Shown: positions 55,057 through 64,000, counted from the stretch's first letter. The stretch: 64,000 nucleotides of DNA from Ostreococcus lucimarinus CCE9901 (GCF_000092065.1 NC_009358.1:62001-126000), one strand, 5' to 3'. Notes: a model not told the origin generated them from the letters alone. Numbers and translations are program-made.

Positions 55057-57060
55057 ATGCGCTTCGAGCTCGACCCCGACGACGTCTTCTACCGCGCCGC
55101 GGACGCGCGCGCGTCGCGCGACGACGACGACGACGCGAATCGCGTGCGCGTCGAGGTGCACTTTTCGGGACATCGCTCGACGCTCGACGCGAATTGCGAC
55201 GCGGTGCGCGCGACGATCGCGCGCGTCGCGCGCGGACACGTGTGGGCGCGCGATGCGCCGCGCGTGGCGCCGATCGCGGGGTCGAACGCGTGCGAGTGGT
55301 CGGTGTGGGTCGGAGACGACGTCGACGACGCGTGGTTGGCGGCGGCGTGCGCGCTCGAGACGTCGAGCGAGCGCGCGGACGTCGCGCGCGCGGTGCGAGT
55401 CTGGGACGACGACGGGGAGTTCACGCTGATCGAAACCGCGGAGGCGCTGCCGGCGTGGGTGACGCCGGAGCGCGCGACGGGGACGACGTTTTTGGTGAAG
55501 GGCGAGCTGGTGGTGCGGGACGGCGGGGCGACGGAACGCGCGGGGGGCGGGGCGAACGCGCGAGCGCGGACGAACGCGGCGTTGGAGACGCTCGACGACG
55601 CGGAGAGGATGCCGGAGGAAGCGCAGAAGATTTTGAGGGCGAGAACGGACGCGGCGACGCGCAAGGCGAAGGAAAATCGTCACGACGCGTTTGCGATTAC
55701 GCCGAGGCGCGTCGCGCGCGTGCTGCGACGAGAACCGCAACTCGTGGCGGCGGCGATCGAGAGTTTGCGAGCGCGCGATCCCGCGGGCGTGCGCGCGGCG
55801 GCGAAGATGACGCACTTCGAGCCGGTGGATTTTCACCCGACGCTGGTGCGAATGTCGCGATGGTTGTTCTCGGAAATCAGTCGCGAGCGTTTCGAAGCGC
55901 CGGAGCGATATCCGATGCCGCCAAAGAGCGCGGATGATTTCATCGCGCGCGAGCTCGGGATGAAGATCGCGTGCGGGTTCGAGATGTTACTCGCCGATCG
56001 CGGACCGGTCGTCGACGCGTCCGCGAGCGACGCCGAACCGGTGGACGATCGGGCGTGGACGACGTTTAAGGCGAGTTTGACGGAGAACGGGTATTTTAGA
56101 AACGAAATGGTTGGAAGCGCGATGTACAGGACGCTCCTGGCGAACGCGGTGCGCGAGTACAACGCGTCGCCACAAGCGTCGACGTCTCGCCGTGCGCAAC
56201 GTTCGGCGCCCGCCGAACGCGTTCGCGAGATTCTCGCCGCGCCCGAGAGCGACGACGACGCGTTGCGCGCGGCTTCGCCGAGCGACGCGAGCGATGAGAC
56301 TTGGCTTCTTGAAGCCGACAAAGCGCTGAACGAGGAGTTAGCCAAGCTAGAAAAAGAGCGCGAGCGCACGGTGTGCGACGCGACGAGGAGCGCGAGATCG
56401 TTCGTCGAGCGCGAATCCGGATTCGAAGGCGTGGAGACGCGATCGCGGCGGGTGAATCACAACGCCGCGCCGGGCGCGTGTCCGGGTGATTTAAACATCC
56501 CCGACGGCGATGCCGGGTTCAGCTTAGACGCTCGAAAGTTCCTCAGCGAACTCGGCAAGGCGCTCGCGATCGAGGACGACGACAAGTTGCGACGGTACCT
56601 GGACGCCGACGGCGCGGACTTTGATTCCGACGACTCCGACGACGACTTCAATTTCCCCGACGACTCCGACTCCGACGCCGCGCGTCGCCGCGCGCGCGAC
56701 TCCGACGACTTACCCGAGGACGATTTCTTCGCGTCGTCTTCCGATTCCCTCGACGCGGACTCCACCGACTTCGTCCACGTCGGCGACGACGCCTCCGACA
56801 GCGACGACGACGACGACGACGACGCCTTCGCCGCCCACTACGACGCCGTCCTCCGCCGACAACTCGCGTCCACCGACCTCGACGTCACGCCATCCGACGC
56901 CACCGACGCCGACGTCTCCGCCGCCCTCGCGCGCGGTTTTCTCCACAGCGCCTCCGCCGACGCCTCGCGCGCCGGTCCCGCCGCGAGTCTCCTCGCCGCC
57001 GCCGGCGTCCCCGCCGACGTCGCCCGCGCGCTCCACCTCCACCGCCCCGACGCCCCGTGA
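55057..57060 (+). CDS. Ecdysoneless (ECD/hSGT1) homologue
   Basis: Member of the ECD family, linked in other eukaryotes to pre-mRNA splicing (PRP8 assembly), cell-cycle control and R2TP chaperones. 667 aa from ATG 55057; an upstream in-frame ATG at 55009 would add 16 residues. Family-typical: VFYRA at the start, LIETAEALPAWVTPERA followed by FLVKGELVV, RRVARVLRREPQLVAAAIES with RAAAKMTHFEPVDFHPTLVRMSRWLFS, and an acidic C-terminal half (DFDSDDSDDDFNFPDDSDSD, DSDDDDDDDAF) as in the acidic activation region of human ECD. Single exon. Confidence 0.92.
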   Translation: MRFELDPDDVFYRAADARASRDDDDDANRVRVEVHFSGHRSTLDANCDAVRATIARVARGHVWARDAPRVAPIAGSNACEWSVWVGDDVDDAWLAAACALETSSERADVARAVRVWDDDGEFTLIETAEALPAWVTPERATGTTFLVKGELVVRDGGATERAGGGANARARTNAALETLDDAERMPEEAQKILRARTDAATRKAKENRHDAFAITPRRVARVLRREPQLVAAAIESLRARDPAGVRAAAKMTHFEPVDFHPTLVRMSRWLFSEISRERFEAPERYPMPPKSADDFIARELGMKIACGFEMLLADRGPVVDASASDAEPVDDRAWTTFKASLTENGYFRNEMVGSAMYRTLLANAVREYNASPQASTSRRAQRSAPAERVREILAAPESDDDALRAASPSDASDETWLLEADKALNEELAKLEKERERTVCDATRSARSFVERESGFEGVETRSRRVNHNAAPGACPGDLNIPDGDAGFSLDARKFLSELGKALAIEDDDKLRRYLDADGADFDSDDSDDDFNFPDDSDSDAARRRARDSDDLPEDDFFASSSDSLDADSTDFVHVGDDASDSDDDDDDDAFAAHYDAVLRRQLASTDLDVTPSDATDADVSAALARGFLHSASADASRAGPAASLLAAAGVPADVARALHLHRPDAP

Positions 57061-57212
57061 CGTCGCCCCGACGTCGACGTTCGCTCGCATCGCGCGTTTA
57101 ATCCGATCCGTTCCGGTCGCGCGTCCCGAGCGTCCCGAGCGTCCTTCGCCGTCGTTCGCGCCTTCGCGCTCGTCGCCGTCCCGAGCGTTTATTTAAACCG
57201 GGTGTAATTGAA

Positions 57213-58421
57213 ATGCAAATTGCGATTGAAATCGCGTCGTCTTCCGCGTCCGACGCCGCGCCGCACTCGCCGACGGCCGTCATGCCCCCCGGCGACGCGC
57301 GCGACGGCGCGTCCGCGCTCGACGTCGCCGCGCGCGCGGCGTCGCGCGCGGAAGACGACGCGTGGGACGCGCACCACGACGCCCTGCTCGCGTGGTCCGT
57401 CGCGGACGGCCGCGACGGCGCGTGCAACGCGCCCTGGCGCGCGACGCACGCGGGACTCAACATCGGCGCGTGGCTGCAGAACCAGCGCGCGAAGCTAAGG
57501 GCGAAAAAGATGCCGAGGGAGCGGGCGACGAGGCTGGACGCGCTGACGGCGGCGGGACGATTGTGGATCGACGCGCCGGGACGGAAGGGATGGAACGAAC
57601 AGCTCGAGAAGCTCGCGGCGTGGGCGGAAAAGACGAACGGAGGGGTTGATTATAACGCGCCGGTCGGGACGACGCACGAGGGGGCGAAGATCGGGGCGTG
57701 GTTGGCGACGCAGCGAACGCGGCGAAGAGACGGCGAGAACGCGCGGCGACCGCTCAAGCCGGAGCAAGCGGCGGCGCTGGACGCGCTCGTCCTGAGGGGG
57801 GTGCTGAGGTGCGAGAAAGCGGATCCTTGGCCGAGGAAGTGGGCGCTGGTGCTGAAGTGGGGGGAAGAGCGCGCGAACGGGGAGCACTTTAACGTGCCGT
57901 ACGATTACAAGGATGGCGACGAACGCGTGGGGGTGTGGTTGAACACGCAGCGACAGCGGTTCCGCGGAGGGACGACGAAGAATTTGCCGCTCACGCCTTG
58001 GCAGACAGAGCAAATGCAAGCGATGATCGACGCCGGTAAGCTCTGGGTGCACGCCCCGGACGACGTGTGGGAGAAGAAGTTCGCGCTGCTCTTGCGATGG
58101 GGCAAAGAGAAGACGCGAGGCGTCAACTACAACGTGCCGCAGGGCGAGGAGTACGAGGGCGTCAACCTCGGCTCGTGGTTGAGCACGCAGCGCGCTCGAC
58201 TGTTGCACGAGACTCTCGGGAAAAACAGACCGCTCAGCGATGACGAACGTCGAAAGTTGCAGAAACTCATCGACGACGGCAAGCTGCGACCGTCGACGCC
58301 GCGAGGCAAGAACGCGGCGAAGGGACAGGGCAAGCGCGCGCCGCGAGGCAATCTCGACGACGTCGACGCCGCGCTCAACGTCGACCTGCCGCACACGTCG
58401 AAGAGAGGACGTAAAACGTAA
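57213..58421 (+). CDS. Stand-alone helicase-associated (HA) domain repeat protein
   Basis: 402 aa built of about four ~65-75-residue repeats of the helicase-associated domain (PF03457-type). Each shows W..(H/K)..LLxW, a (F/Y)NxPxxxxxxGxxxGxWLxxQR core and a closing L..L..G.L. The cores are CNAPWRATHAGLNIGAWLQN, YNAPVGTTHEGAKIGAWLAT, FNVPYDYKDGDERVGVWLNT and YNVPQGEEYEGVNLGSWLST. There is no helicase domain in the frame or nearby on this strand. The C terminus is basic (GQGKRAPRG, SKRGRKT), consistent with nucleic-acid binding. The role is unknown; such domains are thought to bind DNA. ATG 57213, with an alternative at 57282. Confidence 0.85.
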   Translation: MQIAIEIASSSASDAAPHSPTAVMPPGDARDGASALDVAARAASRAEDDAWDAHHDALLAWSVADGRDGACNAPWRATHAGLNIGAWLQNQRAKLRAKKMPRERATRLDALTAAGRLWIDAPGRKGWNEQLEKLAAWAEKTNGGVDYNAPVGTTHEGAKIGAWLATQRTRRRDGENARRPLKPEQAAALDALVLRGVLRCEKADPWPRKWALVLKWGEERANGEHFNVPYDYKDGDERVGVWLNTQRQRFRGGTTKNLPLTPWQTEQMQAMIDAGKLWVHAPDDVWEKKFALLLRWGKEKTRGVNYNVPQGEEYEGVNLGSWLSTQRARLLHETLGKNRPLSDDERRKLQKLIDDGKLRPSTPRGKNAAKGQGKRAPRGNLDDVDAALNVDLPHTSKRGRKT

Positions 58422-58519
58422 GAAATGCCTTAGCGCGACGTGTAAAGAAATGTTCCCATACGAAACGCCGCGTCGCGAGCGCGCCCCACACGCGAGCGCG
58501 CTCGCGAGTCGTCGCCGCG

Positions 58520-60468
58520 ATGGATCTCTCGGAGGCGCACAAGGAATACGTCAAGCGCATGCTCGACGTCGCGAAGGGCGGCATGAAGGCCCTGGTGTGC
58601 GATCCGGTGACGGTGCGCGCGATCGACGACTCAACGACTTTGCGATTTGACGACGCATTCGACGCGACGGCGACGCGATCGAGGCACTGACGGCGAATTC
58701 GTTCGACGCAGGTGAACATATTGAGTGTGGTGATGTCACAGAGCGAAGTTCTCGCGCGTGAGGTGCGTGTGCGAGGACGTGGGCGCGCGATTTCGGAATG
58801 TTGAAAGTGACAAGTGACGCGTTCGAGCGCGCAAAGCGCGACGTCGCGTTCGAGCGCGCGAAGCGCCGATTCGAGGCGCGAGACTGATGCTCGTATATTT
58901 TGTGCGCGTTCTAGGTGTTTTTGATCGAGCAGTTGCACGAGCGCCCGCACGAGGAGATGCCGCACCTGAAGGCGGTGGTGTTCGTGAGGCCGACGAGGGA
59001 AAACGTGCGAACGCTCGGGAAACAGTTGAAACAGCGGACGTACGGAGAGTATCACGTCTTCTTTTCGAACGTGTGCCCAGAAGGATTGCTGCAGGAGCTC
59101 GCGGCGGAGGATGACGACGAGCTCGTGGTGCAGGTGCAAGAGTATTACGCGGACGCGACGGCGGTGGATCGAAACACGTTTGCGCTAGAGTTGGGAGAGT
59201 CGAATAGCGCGCTCATGAACCCGGGGCAGTGGTCTCGCAGCGTGGGGATGGCGGTAGATAGATGTGTGGAAGGAATCACGAGCGTGTTGCTGTCGCTGAA
59301 GCGTAGACCGTTCATTAGGCACCAGCGCTCGAGTGAGGCGGCGAGACGACTGGCGGCGGACGTCGCGAGAGTGGTGTACGAGCAAGAGGCGGGATTGTTT
59401 GATTTCCCTCGCGCGGATGGCGCGGCGCATTTATTAGTTCTCGATCGTTTCGACGACGCCGTCACGCCGCTGCTGTCGCAGTGGACCTATCAAGCCATGG
59501 TGCACGAGATTTTTGGCATTTCGAGCACGAACAGAGTAGATTTACGGCACGTCAAGGCGCTGAGCAAAGAGCTTCGTGAACTCGTGCTGAGCGCGCGCGA
59601 GGATGCATTTTTCGCAGAGAACATGTACGCCAACTACGGCGATTTGGGGGCGAGCGTCAAGGCTTTGGTGGATGAGTTCCAACAACAGACAAAGATGAGC
59701 AAGAAGATTGAATCCATAGACGACATGGCGCGATTCGTGGAATCGTACCCAGAGTTTAGGGCGAAGAGTGGAAATGTCTCCAAACACGTCGCGCTGATGT
59801 CCGAACTGAGCTCTGTGATATCACAGCGGCGTCTGATGGCGGCGTCGCAGGTTGAACAAGAGGTTGTGTGCGGCACGGATCGCGCCGGCGCGTTTACGCA
59901 AGTCGTCGACGCGCTACGCAATCCACAGCTTCTAGAGGAGGAGCGACTGAAACTCGTGCTGCTGTTCGCGTTGCGCTACGAAAATGAGCAAAGCCAAATC
60001 GCAGACTTGACGGAAATTCTCATGCAACAAGGCGTCAGTCGCTCGCGCATCGGACTCGTGCGCACAATTTTAAAGCACGGCGGGGAAGCCGCGCGCACGG
60101 GCGATTTGTTCGGCAACCGCTCATTCCTCGGCCGTGCGAGCAAGGTCGTCGGCAGTCTCAAAGGCGTCGAAAACGTCTACACGCAGCACCAACCGCTGTT
60201 AAGTTCGACGATTCAATCCGCCGCCAAGGGCTCGCTGAAAAATGAAGATTATCCATTCGTCGGCCCGTCGCCCAACGGCGCCGCCGCCGCCAAGCCCACC
60301 GAACTCATCGTCTTCATCATCGGTGGCATTTGCTACGAAGAGACCAAGGTATGCGAGCAGTTTAATGCCCTCAAAACCGGTGTCACCGTCGTCCTCGGCG
60401 GCTCCACCGTCTTAAACGCGCGAGCCTTCGTCGACGATTTACGAAAGCTTCAAGAAGCAGGCGGATAG
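58520..60468 (+). CDS. VPS45: VPS45, Sec1/Munc18-family trafficking protein
   Basis: SM protein that controls SNARE assembly at trans-Golgi/endosome membranes. Three exons: 58520..58612, 58712..58762, 58915..60468, giving 565 aa (family ~570). The joined N terminus reads GMKALVCDPVT + VNILSVVMSQSEVLARE + VFLIEQLHERPHEEM, which aligns residue for residue with the conserved SM start (DxxTxxxVSxVxSQSexLxxEVFLxExL). Later motifs: HLKAVVFVRPTREN, LVLDRFDDAVTPLLSQWTYQAMVHE (domain 2), and near the C terminus ELIVFIIGGICYEE with VVLGGSTVLNARAF. It shares the endosomal route with VPS26 elsewhere in the window. Confidence 0.95.
58613..58711 (+). other. Intron 1 of VPS45 (99 nt)
   Basis: Phase 0. Donor CG|GTGCGCG, acceptor GACGCAG|G, ACTGAC at 58686..58691, 21 nt before the acceptor. 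Confidence 0.9.
58763..58914 (+). other. Intron 2 of VPS45 (152 nt)
   Basis: Phase 0. Donor AG|GTGCGTG, acceptor GTTCTAG|G, branch-like ACTGAT at 58883..58888, 27 nt before the acceptor. It has the only TAG acceptor and the only deviation from ACTGAC among the placed introns. Confidence 0.9.
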
Positions 60469-60682
60469 CCGACATCGAGTCGCCGACGCCGAGCCGCCGA
60501 CGGCGTCCCCACCACCCCCGCGAACCTCGCGAACGACACCACCCTCCAAATGAATAAAATATCGCGTCATTATCGCTCCGTTCTCGTCTGGTCCGTCTTC
60601 GCTCTCGCGCGCGACGGGCGTCGGGTCGCCTCGGGTTTGCCGGCTCGCGGTCGCCTCGGCCTCGCCTCACACCTCGTCCGCG

Positions 60683-63391
60683 ATGTCCGACGCCGAGCCC
60701 TCGGCTCGGTCCGGACCGAGCGATGTCCGTCACGCGCGCAACCGCAGCCTCAGCGCGCCCCTGCGCATCGACATAACCGACGCCGCGATCGACCCACCGG
60801 GACAAAGCAACCGACCGGACGCGAGAAACGCCGCCGACGCGCCCGGTTCGCGCTCTCCCCTGCGCCACGCGTCGTCGTCGAGCAAGCCCGAAGCGCCCGC
60901 GATCGCGCTGCCGCGGCAGCGCGACGCCGTGCGACACTTCGCGATGGATCTCGGTGGGTCCCTGGTGAAGCTCGTGTACTTTAGCCCGAGCGGGACGGAC
61001 GCGAGCGGACGCGCGGTGGCGGGAGGACGATTGCACTTTCGAAAGTTTCCCTCGGCGCATTTGAACGATTGCATGGACTTTATAGAGTTCAAAAAATTGC
61101 ACGTGGGAGGGTCGGGCACGACGGAGGGCGACGGCGAGGATGGCGGCGTGACGGTGAAGGCGACGGGGGGCGGCGCGTACAAGTTTTCAAAGACGTTTCA
61201 GGATCGGTTGGGGATCACGCTGCAGAAGGAGGATGAGATGGCGTGCGCGGTGGCGGGGGCGAATTTTTTGTTGGAGACGATTCGCGACGAGGCGTTTACG
61301 TATACTGATGATGAGAAGGCATTTATATCAAAAGACGCGTTGACGCGTGAATCGTTGTTTCCGTACCTGTTGGTGAACATCGGGAGCGGGGTGAGCATCA
61401 TCAAGGTTGATAAGGATGGGCACGAGCGCGTGAGTGGTAGTAATATAGGTGGGGGGACGTTTTGGGGATTGTGCCGGTTGTTGACCGGGCTCAAGGATTA
61501 CGATGAAATGTTAAAGTTGAGCGCGCAGGCGGACAATGCGAAGGTGGACATGCTCGTCGGGGATATTTATGGCGGCCGCGACTACCCCAACATCGGTCTG
61601 TCTAGCGAGACTATCGCGAGTTCTTTCGGGCGAGTCGTCATGGACGAAGGAAGCTTGGAAGATTACTCGAAAGCCGACATAACGCTTTCTCTGTTGCGTA
61701 TGATCTCGTACAACATCGCGCACATTTCAACCATGAACGCCGTCAAATACGGGCTCAAGCGCATCTTTTTTGGAGGTTACTTCATCCGAAACCACGCATA
61801 CACGATGAACACAATTTCGTTCGCCGTCGATTTCTGGTCTAAAGGATCATTGAAAGCGAGTTTCCTGCGTCACGAGGGCTTCCTCGGCGCCCTAGGGGCA
61901 TTTCTGCAAGACGTCGAGGCGCAGAAAAATCTTAGCAATGCCGCGCAGCAAGGGACGTGGATCGAGAAGTTTATCAAGTGTTCGGTGCCGCCTACAGGCA
62001 TGGATCGCAAACGATCGGCCAGAACGTCGCACTCATCAAAAGGTAGTCTGACGACGCCAGCGACGCCGCCCAGGGCACGCCGCGACAGTGAAGAAGAAAC
62101 GATTGGCGAAGCGATGCGAAAAGTAAGCTTCGACGGTGCCTTGAGGACGTACTCAAACGACAACTTGGCCAATGTCCGCGTGCCGCGCGTCGCTGGAGAT
62201 GTCGCGTCATCGGAAGAGCACTCCTCAGGAGAAGAAACGCCGTCGGATCGGAACGATCCCACGCAGTTGCTCAACTCTGCAGGCTTACAAGTTGGTGTTT
62301 TGCACCTCGAGCCGACGTTGGAAACTTTTCCATTGCTTCGCGAAGGGCGCGATTACGACCCAAACATCTTTGACATGCTCACCAATACCACTGAACGAGA
62401 TTACTGGTTGGACACGCTGGAACGCTTGCAATCTGGGCTCGTGGAGCGCGCGCTAGTGAGCGAACCATCGAGCTCTGACGCAAAAGAACGCGCAGAAAAT
62501 TTTGACAACGTGTTTAAATCGCACTTGTCGCGACTTCGCGAAGAGCCGGCGGCGTACGGACGCATCGGTCTCGCGGATTTGTTCGAGATGCGCGAAGAGT
62601 GTTTGAGATTCTTTCGCTTTAACGACGTGTACGAAGACGTAAAAAAGCAAGAGAATGAGTCCGCGCTCTTGGTTCTTCCCGACTTGCTCGCTGAAATTGA
62701 TAGCTTGAACGACGACGAACGGCTGTTAGCCATCGTCGAGGGCGTTTTGGCGGGTAACATTTTCGATTGGGGATCCCAAGGCACGCTCGATTTGTATCGC
62801 AACGGTACGATTTTAGAAATCTATCGCAACGCGAGAAGCACGGTGAACAGGCCGTGGGCCATCGATGACTACGACGCTCTGCGCGATCGATTGAACGCTC
62901 CGAATGCGAAGCAGTACCGCAAAGCGTTGCTCTTTTGCGATAATTCCGGCGCCGACATCATCTTGGGCATGCTTCCGTTCGCTCGCGAGCTTTTGAAGCG
63001 AGGCACGTCCGTCGTTCTCGTCGCCAACTCCCTCCCCGCCATCAACGACATCACCGCGACCGAGCTTACGGGGATATTACAAGCCACCAAGTCTCTCGAC
63101 TCGCAGCTCGAAATCGCCATCGATTCCGGCGCGCTCTCCGTCGTGAGCTCGGGCTCTGGTTCGCCCTGCTTGGACTTCCGCCGTCTCTCCAACGAAGCGT
63201 GCGTCGCCGCTCGAGACGCCGATCTCATCGTCCTCGAAGGCATGGGACGCGCCATTCACACCAACTATCGCGCCCAATTTTCGTGCGACACCATCAAGCT
63301 CGCCATGATTAAAAACCAGCGTCTCGCCGAGAAGCTCTTCGGTCCGCGCGGCGAGATCTGGGACTGCGTCGTTCGCTTCGAAGCCGCGTAG
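60683..63391 (+). CDS. Pantothenate kinase fused to DUF89 metal-dependent phosphatase (PANK2/PANK4-type)
   Basis: First step of coenzyme A synthesis (pantothenate phosphorylation) fused to a DUF89 domain that in homologues dephosphorylates CoA-pathway intermediates. 902 aa. After an ~85-residue disordered N terminus, the type II pantothenate kinase domain starts at FAMDLGGSLVKLVYF (about 86-100). E185 (KEDEMAC) and R249 (HERVSGSNIGGGTF), the positions lost in animal PANK4, are both kept, so the kinase should be active. SSFGRVV, FFGGYFIRN and LKASFLRHEGFLGALGA follow. A Ser/Thr-rich linker lies at about 430-530. The DUF89 domain has D753-N754 (LFCDNSGADIILG), LVANSLPAINDIT, and LIVLEGMGRAIHTN with its catalytic metal-site residues. 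Single exon. Confidence 0.95.
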   Translation: MSDAEPSARSGPSDVRHARNRSLSAPLRIDITDAAIDPPGQSNRPDARNAADAPGSRSPLRHASSSSKPEAPAIALPRQRDAVRHFAMDLGGSLVKLVYFSPSGTDASGRAVAGGRLHFRKFPSAHLNDCMDFIEFKKLHVGGSGTTEGDGEDGGVTVKATGGGAYKFSKTFQDRLGITLQKEDEMACAVAGANFLLETIRDEAFTYTDDEKAFISKDALTRESLFPYLLVNIGSGVSIIKVDKDGHERVSGSNIGGGTFWGLCRLLTGLKDYDEMLKLSAQADNAKVDMLVGDIYGGRDYPNIGLSSETIASSFGRVVMDEGSLEDYSKADITLSLLRMISYNIAHISTMNAVKYGLKRIFFGGYFIRNHAYTMNTISFAVDFWSKGSLKASFLRHEGFLGALGAFLQDVEAQKNLSNAAQQGTWIEKFIKCSVPPTGMDRKRSARTSHSSKGSLTTPATPPRARRDSEEETIGEAMRKVSFDGALRTYSNDNLANVRVPRVAGDVASSEEHSSGEETPSDRNDPTQLLNSAGLQVGVLHLEPTLETFPLLREGRDYDPNIFDMLTNTTERDYWLDTLERLQSGLVERALVSEPSSSDAKERAENFDNVFKSHLSRLREEPAAYGRIGLADLFEMREECLRFFRFNDVYEDVKKQENESALLVLPDLLAEIDSLNDDERLLAIVEGVLAGNIFDWGSQGTLDLYRNGTILEIYRNARSTVNRPWAIDDYDALRDRLNAPNAKQYRKALLFCDNSGADIILGMLPFARELLKRGTSVVLVANSLPAINDITATELTGILQATKSLDSQLEIAIDSGALSVVSSGSGSPCLDFRRLSNEACVAARDADLIVLEGMGRAIHTNYRAQFSCDTIKLAMIKNQRLAEKLFGPRGEIWDCVVRFEAA

Positions 63392-63551
63392 CGTTGTCAT
63401 TTATTCGCGCATTCGTCGCGTTCATGCCGGCGACCGACCACCCGTCCGTGTTTATCCTCGATACTCGTCAACACCCGCAGCGCGCGACGCGCCGGTCGCC
63501 GCACACGACCGCGCGTCGCGCGCGCCTCGAGCGAGGCGCCGCGAACGTCCG

Positions 63552-64000
63552 ATGGCCGCGTCGAGCGAGCGCATCGCGCTCCTCGGCGCGCGCGCGCGCG
63601 AATCGGCGTCGACGAGCGACGATTCAACGCGAGATCGACCGTCAACACTAAAGGTGTCTCGATGGCGAAAAATCGCCCTCGGCGCGCTCGCGTGCGGCGC
63701 GCTCGTCGCGGTCGCGACGCGCGCGCGCGGACGCGGACTCGATGCGCCCGGTCTCGGTCGCGGATGGCTGTCGACGCGCGACGGCGCGATGGACGACGAC
63801 GCGGGAACGACGGGCGGGGCGGGACGCGCGTTCGAAGACGCCGCCGACGGGGGGTTGATCGACTCGCAATACGAGGACGCGGACGTCCCGCGCGATGCGA
63901 GGTACGGTGATATGGGCGTGATCGAGCGCGAGGCCGCGCGGAGGACGCGACGGGGGCGTCGCGGGCGAGGTCGAGGAGGAGAAGCCGAGGGCGCGCTGGG
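63552..64000 (+). CDS. Type II membrane protein, N-terminal part; runs off right edge
   Basis: Open from ATG 63552 to the end of the window (149 residues seen). Polar N terminus of ~40 residues, a basic patch (VSRWRK), one hydrophobic span (IALGALACGALVAVAT, about 41-56), then a Gly/Asp/Arg-rich luminal stem. This cytosolic tail/anchor/stem arrangement is typical of Golgi type II enzymes such as glycosyltransferases, but the catalytic part lies outside the window, so no family can be named. Confidence 0.65.
   Translation, partial: MAASSERIALLGARARESASTSDDSTRDRPSTLKVSRWRKIALGALACGALVAVATRARGRGLDAPGLGRGWLSTRDGAMDDDAGTTGGAGRAFEDAADGGLIDSQYEDADVPRDARYGDMGVIEREAARRTRRGRRGRGRGGEAEGAL

Noticed and set aside
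54359-55429. 356-aa Arg-rich plus-strand ORF over the SPOUT and ECD genes
   Set aside because: It is antisense to the SPOUT motifs and out of frame with ECD. The composition is pure GC-rich shadow.
1-64000. CRISPR arrays, insertion sequences, bacterial operons or promoters
   Set aside because: No direct-repeat/spacer pattern, no transposase or integrase frame. Introns and eukaryote-only genes rule out a prokaryotic reading.

Overview
The window reads as nuclear DNA of a very compact, GC-rich unicellular eukaryote, most like a picoplanktonic prasinophyte green alga of the Mamiellales (Ostreococcus and relatives). The case rests on five points: purely eukaryotic gene content (kinesin-5, cullin-4, SMC2, SmB, VPS26, VPS45, Polo kinase); plant-lineage families (RHD3-type GTPase, PPR protein, DUF819 membrane protein, MCTP-like protein, PANK-DUF89 fusion); one gene about every 1.9 kb with intergenic gaps often under 150 bp; mostly single-exon genes; and a few short introns with a GTGCG-type donor. 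The species assignment is inference. Bacterial features (operons, Shine-Dalgarno sites, CRISPR) are absent, and I saw no tRNA or rRNA gene.

Layout. 1-7.3 kb: kinesin-5 (minus, runs off the left edge), CUL4, RecQ helicase. 7.4-14.8 kb: a CDCA7-type zinc-finger protein with a C-terminal chromodomain, a GRAM/C2/PRT_C membrane protein, PP2A B55 and a small membrane protein. 14.9-26.8 kb: a two-exon 68-aa protein, RHD3/Sey1 GTPase, a plastid-type membrane protein, a methyltransferase, condensin SMC2, a small hypothetical protein and a PPR protein. 26.9-34.5 kb: the most unusual block, two divergent paralogues of about 1,100 aa that look secreted or membrane anchored, placed tail to tail and bounded by nearly identical inverted repeats covering both promoters. 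34.5-47.2 kb: a 1,284-aa coiled-coil repeat protein, a plastid-type protein, SmB, an ABCG half transporter, a TPR protein, VPS26, a prolyl 4-hydroxylase-like enzyme, DUF819 and a 65-aa membrane protein. 47.3-64 kb: Polo-like kinase, an MDR oxidoreductase, a FANCJ-like helicase, a SPOUT methyltransferase, an Ecdysoneless homologue, a helicase-associated-domain protein, VPS45, PANK-DUF89 and the start of a type II membrane protein.

Nine introns in eight genes could be placed. All lie within the first 97 codons. Eight carry the exact branch-point-like hexamer ACTGAC and the ninth carries ACTGAT, 16-39 nt before the acceptor AG. Several gene starts were corrected with these signals (kinesin-5, CDCA7-like, PLK, VPS45, TPR, SMC2, methyltransferase, the 68-aa protein).

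The genes do not form one pathway. Themes recur: cell cycle and chromosome maintenance (kinesin-5, CUL4, RecQ, SMC2, PP2A-B55, PLK, FANCJ-like) and endomembrane trafficking (RHD3, VPS26, VPS45, MCTP-like). The strongest candidate for undescribed biology is the inverted-repeat-bounded paralogue pair at 26.9-34.5 kb.
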